Part shown: positions 19,801-31,532 of the stretch, piece after piece
Position numbering within the stretch: position 1 is the first letter of the stretch
Layout of the letters: each line of letters begins with the position of its first letter
Source of the DNA: Heterobasidion occidentale
Lineage: Eukaryota > Basidiomycota > Agaricomycetes > Russulales > Bondarzewiaceae
DNA length: 64,000 nt
NCBI GenBank assembly: GCA_039111635.1
Contig: JBCAQO010000008.1
Location: forward strand, 1,798,001 to 1,862,000
Direction of reading: 5' to 3'
The notes under the pieces: model-generated
Database searches by the model: none
Told to the model about the DNA's origin: nothing
What the model saw: only the letters and a program-made list of their open reading frames with translations
Translations under genes and position numbers: made by a program

Positions 19801-22051
19801 ATGATATCGACAAACCCTTCCCCCAGCACCCTCGCGTTGGCATTGGGATTCACAAGTTTTTCAGCCCTCCTATATAAGTGGTGGACTAAGCCGTCTCACC
19901 GCCTTCCCCCTGGACCAAAGCGTCTCCCGGTTATTGGGAACGTGTTTGACATACCCAAAGACTTCGCGTGGATTACATATCAGAGGTGGTCGAAAGAGTA
20001 TGGTGAGTCTCTACCATCGTATGATCAAAGCTGAACCTGTATGTGGTCAAATGCCAGCGTGTATACTGATGGTGATATATCACATTCGTAGATTCAGACG
20101 TTATTCATGTGGACGCGCTGGGAACCCACCTGATCGTCGTAAACTCTGCGAAGGCAGCGAACGAGCTCTTCGAAAAACGGTCGTCTATATACTCCGACAG
20201 GTGCGTCGACAATCATTGATGCGATCAACTGTACGAGAGTGGCGTCGAGGTTTCTGATCGCTTACTCTTATCATAGGCCAGCATTTGTAACCATGAAAGA
20301 GATGTGAGCGCATTCTTGCCGCTTTTCCCCATTCGTCTATCTTTCTTTACACTTACGCGGGCCGGCTTTCAAGCCTCAAAATGAAGTGGGCGATGGGTTC
20401 ACGTCATACGGCGCAGACTGGCGACGTCTACGGAAGGCATTCCATCAACACTTCCATCCTGTAGCATCTGAGCAGTATCACCCTATCGAGGCGAGGGCAA
20501 CTCTCGACCTTCTACAACGTCTTTTGCATACACCACAGGATTTCATTGACCATATCAGACAGTGAGTGTGCGACGACTGGTCATAGTCGACGCGCCGTTT
20601 ACTGATCATGTCGATCTAGCATGGCAGGAAGGACCATACTTGAGATAACGTATGGGATCGAAGTTCAACCTCAAAATGACTATTATATCAATACCGTCGA
20701 GAAGGCATTGGACGCCATGACGTTCGGCAGCTCCCCGAGAGCTAACGTCTTCGAGACGTTCCCTATATGTACTGTACTCTCTCCGCATTTACACCGAGCA
20801 TTCTCATGTCAAATTTGTAGTGACACGCCTGCCTGACTGGCTTCCCGGCATGTCACTCAAGAGGGAAGCGAAGGAATGGATTCCCTCATGCATACAGGTC
20901 GCAGAGGCGCCATTTCGTGCTGTGAAAGAAGCCGTTGTGAGTCTCGTATACGCTGAAATGACCTGATCCGTGACTATTTCTTGTTGCCTCAGGCCAATGG
21001 TACGGCCATAGAGTCAGTCACCTCCTCTTTGCTTCGCGATAGCGAAGACAACAAATCTCCTTGGGATGAAGATATTGCTAAGAGAGTACCGGCAGCAATG
21101 CTTTTCGGTGACTCCGTTACTCTGCAGTATACCTTATCCATACTCATCGCATTGACAACTTTCCGGGTTCATAGGGGGTGCAGACACGGTACGCATACAT
21201 CTACATCGCTTTCAGTATCTACCTTCAATGATTTCTGAAACAGACTCTTTCGGCCATTACAACGTTCATGCTGACCATGGTACTGTATCCGGACATTCAA
21301 AGAAAGGCGCACGCAGAGATCGACGCCGTCATTGGTCACGATCGCCTGCCGATACATTCTGACGAAGACCTGCTCCCGTATGTCGGCGCTGTGGTGAAGG
21401 AAGTTCTGAGGTGGTCGCCCATCGCACCCCTTGGTAAGTGTTGTGAAATTCATGCAGAACTATATTGATATGACGAATCTATCATATAGCAATCCCTCAT
21501 AGCGTGATGTCCGATGACATTTATGAAGGCTATTTCATTCCCGCAGGTTCAATAGTCCTCGGCAATTGCTGGTGCGACCCGCTCCCTTGACACATCTATT
21601 CAACGCACGCTTACCCGTTTCCGATACAGGGCCATTCTCCACGATGAATCCGTATATCCCGATCCCTACAATTTCAAGCCTGAGCGCTTCCTCAGTCCTG
21701 ACAACACTGCCACGTCTCACTTCCCTGATGCGGCATTCGGATTCGGGCGGCGTGTGTGTCCTGGCCGCTTCATGGCGCACGCGTCGACATGGCTCGCAAT
21801 CACGTCTATCCTCGCGACGTTCGAGATATCGAAAGCTGTCGATGAGAGCGGAAACGAAATCATGCTGACAGGCGATTACTTGAGCGGCCCTATAACGTGA
21901 GTACTCGACGCCATTCATGCGGCCTCTCTTTACGATCTAAATGGGTTTTTGATCGTCGATCTTATGGATCAGGCATCCGGTTCCGTTCAAATGTAGTATT
22001 AAGCCCAGGTCCCATACAGCGGAGACTCTGATCCAGGCAGCCTCGATATGA
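19801..22051 (+). CDS. Cytochrome P450 monooxygenase 1 (copy 1), one-base frame break
   Basis: A microsomal class-II P450 with about ten short introns. The N-terminal anchor (TLALALGFTSFSALLYKWW) is followed by the proline hinge HRLPPGPKRLPVIGN. Later motifs: C-helix DWRRLRKAFHQHF; I-helix GGADTT, formed across two introns near 21,100-21,240; K-helix EVLRW giving ExxR; PERF; and the haem loop FGFGRRVCPGRF with the axial cysteine. It ends FKCSIKPRSHTAET to the TGA at 22,049-22,051, about 500 residues, normal length. Such basidiomycete P450s are often annotated after O-methylsterigmatocystin oxidoreductase; the substrate here is unknown. One A is missing near 20,398 (MKWAMG then a wrong frame) relative to copy 2. 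The gene next to it is a close paralogue, so the pair arose by tandem duplication. Confidence 0.9.
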
Positions 22052-23353
22052 AGATTCAGTAGATTCGTATGGTTTGTACAGCATGTACTAGTAATTCAAC
22101 TCATAAAACAGTGTAAGGCAAAAAAAAACGAGGACAGATGGCCAGGGGTGCCAGGGGTTCCGCTAGCTATAATTGAATGCTGTCGTTCGCGGCCAGCGTT
22201 CGCCCTTGCGCTACATCCACAACCATCATGCGTGCTGAAAGGTTTGACTGGTGACTGATCGCAGGTCTTGCATATATGCCCTACAAACTTCTCTACACTT
22301 TATGAAACCTTCTCTCATGACGACATGTTCCACTCTCGTGCGCGAACAGTCCATAGCGTTCAAAAGCCCATAGATGCATGTCAAAGGACCTTTCTGGTGC
22401 AATGATGAGACAGCGGGAACGAATCTAGTCATAGGCTACGACGATGGATAGCGAGTTAGCGATATTCGAAGTATCTTCTAAACTAGCATGATGGGATCAT
22501 TGAAAATTGGAACGGATGTACGAGTACTCGTAAGTATAGCGCATGCTGGCGCTCGATCTGGTACCTCTGTTTGCATGCGTTAAGAGTCATTGGGGTTCTC
22601 GGTGAGTGAAGGTCTGTTGATGTATCTCACACACTTATACCGGAACGCTTCACTTCCAGTCCTCTTATATAGAAACCCGCCTGCCAATATTGCTCAAACT
22701 GACCCCATCGTATTCCACTCATGATAGATCGGAGATGGAACCTGATCTCAACACGACGGGATCGGCGCAACAGGCTCCCCTGTCTCATTTCGACTCGATG
22801 AACTCCTTGCATCCTGCTTCACTTTTGCGATGCCTGCGGAGCTTCACACAACTTATGGTCATCTATAGCGCTCTTAATAATAGCCATTCTATGTGCAATC
22901 CATCCAAAGTTTATTTGGCTTCTCCACTGACTACTCGACTCCGCATCGCGCTGCAATCGGATCAAGGTTCATAAGGTGCAACCCACTTCACAGGTTACAT
23001 TCCACGAGAATGACAAGTGAGTGAAGCTCTGGCCATGTGAGGTATTTCCCGTCTGACCTGGAAGTTTCATTCCCGTATTAGCATCATGAGTCTGCCTTGG
23101 TTCGCGTGTTCATTGGTAATTCAAGGCAAGAAGTGTCAGCTCTCGAGTATGACGTGGTATGTGTACCCGAAGAGCAGCGAAATCGGAAAATCAATAGAGC
23201 TATTCGTTGAGAAAGAAGGCAGGCGATGCCTTTCCCCCCCTTCTCCGGACTCCATACTCACATGAGCACGCATCTAGCCATAGCGTTTCGTCGGCTATAA
23301 GGAGGAGGCAGCGCATATGACGGTCAGAAGCTCCTGACTCTCAATCTGCAACC
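22052..23353. other. Intergenic region between the two P450 genes
   Basis: About 1.3 kb with no supported gene. Short open frames (for example 22,690-22,974, plus) lack splice support and codon bias. The last 60 bp contain the TATA-like motif of the downstream P450. Confidence 0.5.
23296..23300 (+). promoter_or_regulatory. TATA-like box of the second P450
   Basis: TATAA stands 54 bp ahead of the ATG at 23,354, nearly the same spacing as in the first P450, and is conserved at 62,299-62,303 in the second copy. Confidence 0.4.
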
Positions 23354-25597
23354 ATGACATTGACGAGCCCTGCTCCCAGCACGCTCGCAGTTGTTGCAGG
23401 GTTTATGGGTTTTCTAGCCCTCTTGTACTGGTGGACCAGACCGACTCGCCCTTTTCCACCTGGCCCAAAGCGGCTCCCCATCATTGGAAGCATGCTGGAA
23501 ATCCCCAAGGACCACGCGTGGATTACATACCGACAGTGGTCGAAAGAGTATCGTAAGTCTTATTGTGTAGTCGTGGACTGACGACCGACTGATGGCCATG
23601 TATAATATTGCGGCCACAGGTTCAGATGTCGTACACGTAGATGCACTGGGAACACACCTGATCGTCGTGAATTCTGCGAAAGCAGCAAGGGAACTCTTCG
23701 AGAAACGATCATCTCTGTATTCCGACAGGTTCGCAGATGATTATTCAAGAAGCGTTCCTGATTTTCTAAATATCCTCAAAATGAAACTCTAGACCAGCAT
23801 TTGTAGCCATGAAGGAGATGTAACCACCTTTTTCATTGTTTTGCATCATCACTTACATTGTGTGCATGTGCGGCGACTTCGTAAGACTCAAACTTGACTG
23901 GGCAATTGGGTTTGCTCCCTATGGTCTGGACGTGCGGCGTCAGCGGAAAGTGCTCCATCGTTATTTCGGTCCCGCAGCGTCTCGACAGTACCAGCACATC
24001 GAGGCAAAGGCAACCCTTGAGCTTTTGCAGCGTCTTCTAGACACCCCGCGGGACTTTGTCGAACATCTGAGGCAGTAAGTATGCATGTCATATTGAAGCG
24101 CATCTCACGTAGGACTCTCTCCATAGCATGGCCGGCAGGACCATACTTGAAATAGCCTATGGGATTGAAGTGCAACCTCGCAACGACCCGTACATCAATA
24201 TTGTCGAGAAGGCGGTCGAAGCCTTGACAGTCGGCAGCACACAAAGGGCACGTGTCTTCGACATATTCCCGATATGTACTGCTACCTCCTTTTAATTCTT
24301 TCTGCGGTCTTTTTTTTGACATACACGGCACACATGCAGTGGCGCGCCTGCCTGAGTGTCTCCCTGGCATGTCCTTCAAGAGAGAAGCGAAAAATGGTCT
24401 TCCCAATGCGCACAGACTGTCGAGATGCCATTTCGTGCCGTCAAAGAAGCTATCGTAAAGTCCATGTTCCCCGTTAGTCTGTTACAATCTAACTATCCCG
24501 ACATATGACAGGCCAGCGGCTCGGCCAAAGAGTCAGTCGCATCATCCTTACTTCAAGATAATGGCGAGGACGGGTCCCCTTGTGATGAAGATATAGCGAA
24601 GAAAGCGATAGCATCCATGTACTTGGGTAAGGCTGTCTTTCATGACATCTCACGTGTATGCTCGTTGTTTGACATTCATTTTTCTGGGGGTAGGAGGGGC
24701 GGATACGGTATGCGTGTCTATTGCTCCGAGGAGCTGCTATCTGATGGTTCTATGAACAGACTCTTTCAACCATAAGAACATTCATCCTACTCATGGTGCT
24801 CTACCCTGAAGTGCAGCAGAAGGCGCACGCAGAGATCGACGCCATCATAGGGCACGGTCGTTTGCCAAAGCACTCTGACGAGAATTCGCTCCCGTATGTT
24901 GGTGCTGTGGTAAAAGAGGTCCTGCGGTGGATGCCCATCGCTCCTCTGAGTCGGTGAGCATCGCCATATATGTCTTCCACGTCCGAATGTCAGCTTGTGG
25001 ACCCTCACACCCACCACAAAGGTGTTCCGCACAGCGTGCTGTCGGATGGCATTTACGAAGGATACTTGATCCCCGCGGGCTCTGTAGTTCTTGGAAATTG
25101 CTGGTGCGATTCAACCTTTTCCCTTTCGGTTTCATCAACTCATGCTTATCCTGATGGCCCACTCAGGGCCATCCTCCACGATGAGACTATGTTTCCTGAC
25201 CCTGATGCTTTCAAGCCCGAGCGCTTCCTTGATGCTAGCGGTGGTGCCACATCTGACTACCCTAATGCTGCGTTCGGCTTCGGACGGCGTGTCTGCCCCG
25301 GCCGCTTCATGGCGCACGCCGCGATATGGCTTGCGGTCGTCTCAATTCTCTCCGCGTTTGATATCTCTAGAGCTGTCGACGAAAATGGGAATGAAATCGT
25401 GCCAACCGGCGAGTTTATCGACGGTATCATAATGTGGGTACCTTGTCCTGTTTCCACCAGTCCATCCTCGCGATCGAGACACCTCCGGAACCTTGATACT
25501 GAGCTATCTTTGGATCAGGTATCCAGCTCCGTTTGAGTGTAGGATCGAGCCTAGGTCTTCTGCAGCGGAGGCATTGGTTCGGACGGCCTCGGCATGA
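23354..25597 (+). CDS. Cytochrome P450 monooxygenase 2 (copy 1), one-base frame break
   Basis: Tandem paralogue of the preceding P450, with the same exon pattern and many identical stretches (HVDALGTHLIVVNSAKAA). Membrane anchor TLAVVAGFMGFLALLYWW, hinge RPFPPGPKRLPIIGS, C-helix DVRRQRKVLHRYFG, I-helix GGADTTLSTI across an intron, ExxR in EVLRWMPIAPL, PERF, haem loop FGFGRRVCPGRFMAHAA. The end is FECRIEPRSSAAEALV to the TGA at 25,595-25,597. Its active site should face the cytosol on the ER, fed by cytochrome P450 reductase. One base is missing near 24,390 (REAK then out of frame), where copy 2 reads REAKKWSSQCAQ. An intron with a weak GTTCGC donor near 23,728 is needed to join YSDR to PAFVAMKEM. 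Confidence 0.9.
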
Positions 25598-26420
25598 AGT
25601 TCGCGCATCACAAAGAAGTTCCTATGAAGAGTCCTGGACTAGTTCTGGTCTGTAAACCACTCATCAGAGGTCATTGAGAGATAATCACATTCGACCCGAT
25701 ACTGTGTCATCAGTGATACAGTCTCTATGAGCCATCTGTCTCCCGAGTCAGGCGCCCCCGATAGTAGGAATTATTGGCGTATCGGAGACGACCATGGGAT
25801 ACCTCGAATTCAAGAAATCCGTGCCCGTGCTTCGCCACAGTAGGCCGCACTGTACAAATGAGATGGAACCGAATCAATGTACTAGTATCTAACAGCACAG
25901 ACAATGAACCACGTCGTGGCTGAGAGCACCCTGCACGGCTTATCGACCATGATGTCTTCATCACAGAACTGAGCGTCGAACGCGTACTAGAATTCGCGCC
26001 TCGCCTAGAGTGTGTGGTTGCGGATTCGCGGAAGCGGCAGAGGGACTTGTACGAATGCACAGTTCCTCCATGTCCAATCGCTGGGTCAAACCTTCTATTT
26101 GGAATCGTAACTGTGTTTTTCAGTGTCTACTATGGAATCAGCCTTCTTGCACAGCTCGAAATGGAAATGTCAGAGAGCTGCGAGCAACGGTGGTGATCAT
26201 AGAGGATGTCGATCCTAACCTTGGATTGGGGTCTATCGGGTGCAATGGGATCAACGACCATTGCGCCGAGGACAGTGTCAGAGTCGGTTTCAACGACAAA
26301 GGCGAACAACGGCGCTTTCTCATGCCACTTGCCCTCTAAATCTGGAACCTTTGTGTGTTATCCAGGATCGCTCAAGCTCAAGGGCGGCCATCGCATCGCT
26401 CCTCCGGACCCGCGGCCATC
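25598..26420. other. Intergenic region before the farnesyltransferase gene
   Basis: About 820 bp with no supported gene. The second copy ends at the window edge before reaching this stretch, so its copy number is unknown. Base composition changes sharply at its right end, where the GC-rich domain begins. Confidence 0.5.
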
Positions 26421-28399
26421 ATGTCTTCTTACAAGGCTCCACATCCTACCCCCGTCGACCACTTCCGCACCGCCACCTCCGATCTGCAGGAGGAAACGGA
26501 GGAGATCATCCACTCGACCGGCCTGCGCAGCAACGGGCCGCCTCTGCTGAGGAAGAACGAGCATCTGCAGTTCCTGCTGCGCAACCTGCGCCAGGGCTTC
26601 CCCGCGCGCTACGTGCACTACGACGCGAGCCAGCCGTGGCTCCTGTTCTGGACGCTGCAGGGGTTCAGCGTGCTGCAGGTCGGGATGGACCCCGCCACGA
26701 AACAGAGGTGCGTGTGCCGCTCTCTCGCGTTCGCGGACCCCCATGGGCGGGCAGCTGGAACTGGAGCGCGCGTGCAGGGCGGTCGACACCATCATGGCGT
26801 GGCAGCATCCCGAGGGCGGGTTCGGCGGCGGTCCGGGACAGGCGGCGCACCTGCTGCCCACCTACGCGTCCGTCTGCGCCCTCGCCATCGTCGGCCGCCC
26901 CGGGCCCGGCGGCGGCTGGGATCAGATCGATCGGTAGGTCTCCCTTCCTCTTCCCCGCGCCGCCGTCGCGCTCTTTTCTCTGCTGAGCCCGGGCCGTTCT
27001 CCAAGCGAGAGGATGTACAGCCAGTTCCTCTCCCTCAAGCAGCCGGACGGCTCCTTCCTCGTCAGCCACGACGGCGAAGTCGACACCCGGTGCGTGCGCG
27101 CCTCCCGCCCGCTCCCCGCCCCATCTCACGCTCGCACGCCGCAGAGGCATATACTGCCTGCTCGTCGTCGCCTGCCTCCTCAACATCCTCACCCCGGAGC
27201 TCGTCGCCGGCACCGCCGCCTTCATCGCGTCCTGCCAGACCTACGAGGGCGGCTTCGCGTCCGCCTCGCACCCATACTTCCCCGCCGCGCCGTCCGCGCC
27301 GTCCGCGCCCTCCCCGTCGCCCGCGGCGTGCCTCCCGTCCCCGCGCCCGAACCTCGGCGAGGCACACGGCGGCTACACGTCCTGCGCGCTCGCGTCGTGG
27401 GTCCTGCTGGAGCCCTTCCTGCCGGCGGCGCAGCGCCCGCGCATCGACGCGCGGCGCCTCCTGCGGTGGCTCGTGGGCATGCAAGGGGGCGAGATGGAGC
27501 TCGGCGGGTTCAGGGGGCGCACGAACAAGCTCGTGGACGGGTGCTACGCGTGGTGGGTCGGCGGCGCGTTTGCGCTGCTCGAGGCGCTCGGCGTGTCGGG
27601 GTACGGGCGCCCTGGCGGCGAGGCGGAGCAGCCGCAGACGCAGCACCAGGATGCGGGAGACGAGGCGTGGGACGACGTCGACGGTGCGTGCTCCGTGCCC
27701 GGTGCTGTTTGGAGTTGACCCTGATCGCGGGCACGGCAGATTCGATATTCAACCGCAAGGCTCTGCAGGAGTACGTCCTCCTCGCCGGCCAGCATTCCGC
27801 CGGCGGGCTCCGCGACAAGCCCCCAAAGTACGTGTTCGATTCGACCGAGCGAGGCCTGGTCTTCACTCTTCTTCGTCGTCGTCGTCGTCGTCGTTGTCGT
27901 CGCGCGCTGCGATCACTAGGAACTCGGACGCGTACCACACGCTGTACTGCCTCGCAGGCCTTTCCGCCGCGCAGCACCGCGTCTTCCCCTCTCCCGCCCG
28001 CAAAGCGGAGCTCCATAACTCATGGACGAGCGCGAGTCCCGAAGGTCACCCCACCAGCCAATCCGCCCCTTGCCCCACATGCGATGCTCACCCGCGTTCG
28101 TCGTGCAGGTCCCGATACCCCCGAAGACGAGTTCCGCAGGGCCGTCTTTGCGGCGTGCCTCTGCTGGACGGAAGAGGAGGGGACGTCGAAGATCGTCGGG
28201 CTCGCGTCCAACAAAGTCGTACGTCGCCCCCGCTGCCGCCGAGGCTCTCGCTGTGTTCCTGACTTGTTGGCGGGCCGCGGGCCGTGTGCAGAACGCGACG
28301 CACCCGCTGTTCAACATGACCATCACGCACACCGAGGCCGTCATGGGCCACTTTTACAAGCAGACGGTGCCGACGCACGCGCCCTCGCCCAAGACGTGA
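26421..28399 (+). CDS. RAM1: Protein farnesyltransferase beta subunit
   Basis: Catalytic beta subunit of the cytosolic heterodimer that adds farnesyl to CaaX proteins such as Ras, Rho and mating pheromones. From MSSYKAPHPTPVDHFRTATS the first exon runs through KNEHLQFLLRNLRQGFPARY and PWLLFWTLQGFSVLQ. Repeats of the alpha-alpha barrel follow in separate exons: WQHPEGGFGGGPGQAAHLLP, SLKQPDGSFLVSHDGEVDTR, CQTYEGGFAS, HGGYTSCALASWVLLEPF and LGGFRGRTNKLVDGCYAWWV. The aspartate and cysteine of DGCYAWW and the histidine of SDAYHTLYCLAGLS are the zinc ligands of the family. The last exons are DTPEDEFRRAVFAACLCW and NMTITHTEAVMGHFYKQ, with the stop at 28,397-28,399. A Pro/Ser/Ala-rich insertion (SAPSAPSPSP) sits between two barrel repeats, and another low-complexity stretch follows DGCYAWW. 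It lies in very GC-rich sequence. Confidence 0.92.
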
Positions 28400-28737
28400 A
28401 AAGGGGCGGCGCGCGCGCGGGGAGTATCTGCCGGGACCAGGGCGTCGTCGGTCTAGTGTTGCTTGCTGCTACTTTATTTCTCGCTGTCGTCGTCCGTTGT
28501 AGAAATTTTGTGTGTAAATCTCCACAGCTATTGCGGTCAGAACCGATACATTCGTCTGCCGTTCTGCACTGTAAGGAGTCCGCGGATATTCATGAAGGTA
28601 CGTAAGTAGATCCTCCGGGCGCGCCATAACCCAAGCTGTCTTTCTAAGTGCCCACGCAAGCCTCCCGCCGCCGGGCACCCCTCGAAGATCCTGTATCTAG
28701 AGAAGGGTATATAGATATATATATCTGTGCGGCAGCC
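28400..28737. other. Convergent spacer, FTase beta / coiled-coil gene
   Basis: A 338-bp spacer between two stop codons. It includes an AT-rich inverted repeat (TATATAG/ATATATATCT) near 28,707-28,726 that could serve 3'-end formation on either strand. No gene is seen. Confidence 0.45.
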
Positions 28738-30350
28738 CTACGCCGGGGCCATGATCGCCTGCGTCTTGACGTTCGCCTCGCTCAGCGCGCGCTCGAACGC
28801 CCTCAGATGCTCCTCTACGACCTTCCTCCCGTCGACCCTGCGTACCGCCTTCACCGGCGTCCCCGGCACGCTCCCCGCCTCCCCGCCGTCCGCAAGCCCC
28901 GCCTCCCAGCGCTCGATACGCACGCGGCTCCTCTCCGCACTGTCCCACTCCGTGCGCCACCCGCCAAGCTTGTTCTTCAGCGCGCGGATCTTGCGCCCCG
29001 CCTCGGTCGTCGCCGCGCCGTTCACCTGCGCGTGCTCCGAGATGACGCCGAGAGAGGCGACGAGCGAGGCGGTCGCCGTGCGCAGGTGCGCGAGCTGCGG
29101 GAGCGTCGTCGCGGGCGTCGGGGGGCCGCTGAGCGGCGGCGGCGGCGGGAGCGGGCTGAACGCGTCCTTGAGCCGCGGCGAGGCGGACGGCGAGGCCGTG
29201 GCGCTCGAGGAGGAGCCGTACGCGTCGTCCGGGTTGGAGGAGGAGGAGGAGTAGCCGTCGTCGCCGTCGCCGTCGCCGTCGTCCCCGTCGTCGTCCTCGC
29301 GCATGTGCTGGTCCGGGTCGACCTCCCAGTCGCCAGAGGCGCCGAGCGCCTCCTCCGCGAGCGTGTCGAGCGCGCGGCGGCCGTCAGCGGCGCGCGCGGG
29401 GTCGCCGGTCGCGGGCGTGGACGTGGACGCGGGGCGGTCCATGAGGTCCTCGAGGCCCTCGAGCGCGTCGAGCGCGGCCAGCGCATCGCCGCCGCCGACC
29501 TCGCCCGCGATCTTGCGGAACTCGCGCTCGCACTCGAGGAGCTCGCGCACCTGGCCCTCGCGGTCGCGCGCGGTCTCCTCGATCTTGCGGATCACGTCCG
29601 ACGCGAGGCGCTCGAGCGCCGGCTGCCCCGCGCCCGCGCCCGAGTTCGAGTTCGAGTTCGAGCTGGAGGTGCTGGGGGGCGCGGGGTCGGCGTCGAGTCG
29701 CCGGAGGTGGGAGAGGAACTTTTCGGTGGACTCGAGATCGTGCGAGAGGATGGCCATCGCGTCGTGCTGCTCGGGGCGGCGGCGGCGGCGGTGGTGGTGG
29801 CGGGGGCGCGGGCGCGGGCGGGGGAGGCGAAGGCGGGATCTGTGTCTGCAACGACGGGGGAGTGGGCGGCGAGGGACGCGGGGGTGTGCGCGTGCGCGGC
29901 GAGCTCGAACGCGGCGTCGTCTGCGAACGACGGGGGGGTCTCGGGCTCTGACGCCGCGGTGGCAGGGTCGGATGTGGATGTGGATGTGGGTGTGGATGTG
30001 GATGTGGATGTGGATGCGGATGCGGAAGCGGGCTCTGGGGCGCCGGCGTCGATGCCCTCTGCGCCCTCGTCGTACTCGATGCCGAACTCCTCCGCGAGCA
30101 TCTTGGAGCCGGCGCTGGGCTCGGGGAGGAGGGCGACTGCGAGCTCGTGGGCGAGGGAGTGGCGGCCGGAGGGGCCGTCGTCGTCGATGGGGCCGATGGA
30201 CTGTGCGAGGGACGGGGCGGGGCGGAGGGAGGTGGCGGACCTGTGGCGGCTGAGGCTCTGGCGCGAGGGGGAGCGGCGCGGCGCGGAGGAGGTGGAGGCG
30301 GAGAGGAAGCGCGAGGAAGTGCCTGTGTCTGCGGGCTCGTAGGTCGGCAT
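28738..30350 (-). CDS. Unrecognised acidic coiled-coil protein, probable frameshift
   Basis: A minus-strand gene from the ATG at 30,348-30,350 (MPTYEPADTGTSSRFLSAST) to the TAG at 28,738-28,740. The N-terminal third is Ser/Pro-rich, with a stretch SRQSLSRHRSATSLRPAP and a hexanucleotide-encoded Ser-Thr run near 29,970-30,020. The C-terminal two thirds is helical and charged: MAILSHDLESTEKFLSHLRR, SDVIRKIEETARDREGQV, RELLECEREFRKIAGEV, AGRKIRALKNKLGGWRTEW and EEHLRAFERALSEANVKTQA. The two parts lie in different frames. They would join as APEQHDAMAIL if one C were added to the four at 29,773-29,776, so a homopolymer error is likelier than an intron. I do not recognise the family; coiled-coil scaffolding is a guess. 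The antisense strand also carries long open frames, a by-product of the high GC. Confidence 0.6.
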
Positions 30351-31532
30351 TGCGGAGGGACTGTTGTTGTGGCAGAGCAATGGAGGAGCGAGCAGATGAG
30401 CTGGTGAGCAAGCAAGCGCGTAGCGTAGCGTGGCAACAGTCCTCCTTTGGGAAGCCACCACTTGCGCAACCACACTGAATAACAGCCTGAATATCCCCAG
30501 TCATACGGACATTGAGCGACACGGCCCACTGGTAACAGCCTGAATATCCGCAATTAAGCATACGGGCATTGAGCGACACGGCCCACTGACAACATCATCG
30601 TGGACATAACCCACGCGGATCGCGTCCAGCTGCACCCGGAAAGCCTCTAAGTGTCGCGAGGCGCACGACGCTCCGTATTCAACCCCATCTAGTAGCCATG
30701 CACGCCTTCCATCGCCCTCGCCGCTCCTTTCGCAGACGGCGGCCTCCTGCGGCCTCCCCGCACTAGATTCTCCAAGCGCATCCCGTCGTCCGTCCTGGGG
30801 CACTCTATCGACTCGTGACACCCCCTGGCTCTCTGTGCATCAGGCGAGAACCCACGTCGCCTACTGCCATATGCATTCAACCGGTACGTCAGTCCTCCGC
30901 CCCGGTCGCTCGTGCGGCATGCGACGCTCCCTCGCTGTGTGCTGCGCCAACTCGACTATGTGACCTTGACGAACACCTGGTCGCGCCTCGAGTGACAGGA
31001 TCTTTGCGGGGGCACACATCAGGATTGCGAGAAGCGCGTGGAGATAGGCTGGAATCTGGATGGAGGATCCCTCCTGCATGTGCATCGTCCATTCACTCGC
31101 CGTTCCCGCAAAGGCGAAATTGTCGCTGCGACTCAGCCCAAGCCACTGCATCATCAGCTTCTCTCGACAGCGGACGTGCATGTATTTTTGTGCGTGTCGC
31201 GCCAAACCATCCTGAGCGTCGCCTGCTTTCCAGTCTGTCGCCTGCGTCGCCGACGGCTTCCCTTCTACAGCCCACTAAAGCATCGCGCAGTGCGCCGTGC
31301 CATGCCATCCAACCCGAGCGCGGTCGGCAGCATCAGCTTCTCTGCGCCCTTGCTTCAACAGGCCACCGCTGGCTGACACCCGGATCCGACCTCTCGTCCG
31401 TCCGATCCTGATGTCCCACCGTTGACAGCGCGTTCGCGGGCGTCGCGCAAAGTCGCCAAGGGCCCTGGCGGCCTTATAACCCTCGCGCGGCCCTGCTCCG
31501 TGGATGTACGTACCTGCTTTCCTGGGCCACCC
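30351..31532. promoter_or_regulatory. Divergent intergenic region with a short tandem repeat
   Basis: About 1.2 kb between divergent starts. It contains a direct repeat (30,481-30,588, listed separately). Several open frames exist on both strands, but they overlap, mostly lack ATG starts and show no recognisable domain. Two promoters are expected. Confidence 0.4.
30481..30588. repeat. Imperfect tandem duplication of about 53 bp
   Basis: AACAGCCTGAATATCC, a short variable part, then CATTGAGCGACACGGCCCA, occurs at 30,481-30,532 and again from 30,534. The two units differ in the central bases (CCAGTCATACGG against GCAATTAAGCATACGG). It is about 130 bp upstream of the coiled-coil gene's start codon. 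Confidence 0.75.

Noticed and set aside
22690..22974. 94-codon frame between the P450 genes
   Set aside because: No homology recognised, no splice context, codon use unlike the neighbours. Conserved in the second copy only because the copies are nearly identical.
26355..28262. Long plus-strand frame of 635 codons over the farnesyltransferase gene
   Set aside because: It is a shifted frame of FTase beta exons and introns, and its Arg/Pro/Ser-rich translation has no conserved motif. The spliced FTase reading explains the region.
28648..30342. Plus-strand open frame of 564 codons
   Set aside because: It is antisense to the coiled-coil gene, has an Arg/Ala/Gly/Val-rich composition produced by GC-rich codons read backwards, and shows no domain.
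30815..31411. 198-codon plus-strand frame in the divergent spacer
   Set aside because: It starts at GTG, shows no domain, and overlaps comparable frames on the other strand, as expected by chance at this GC.
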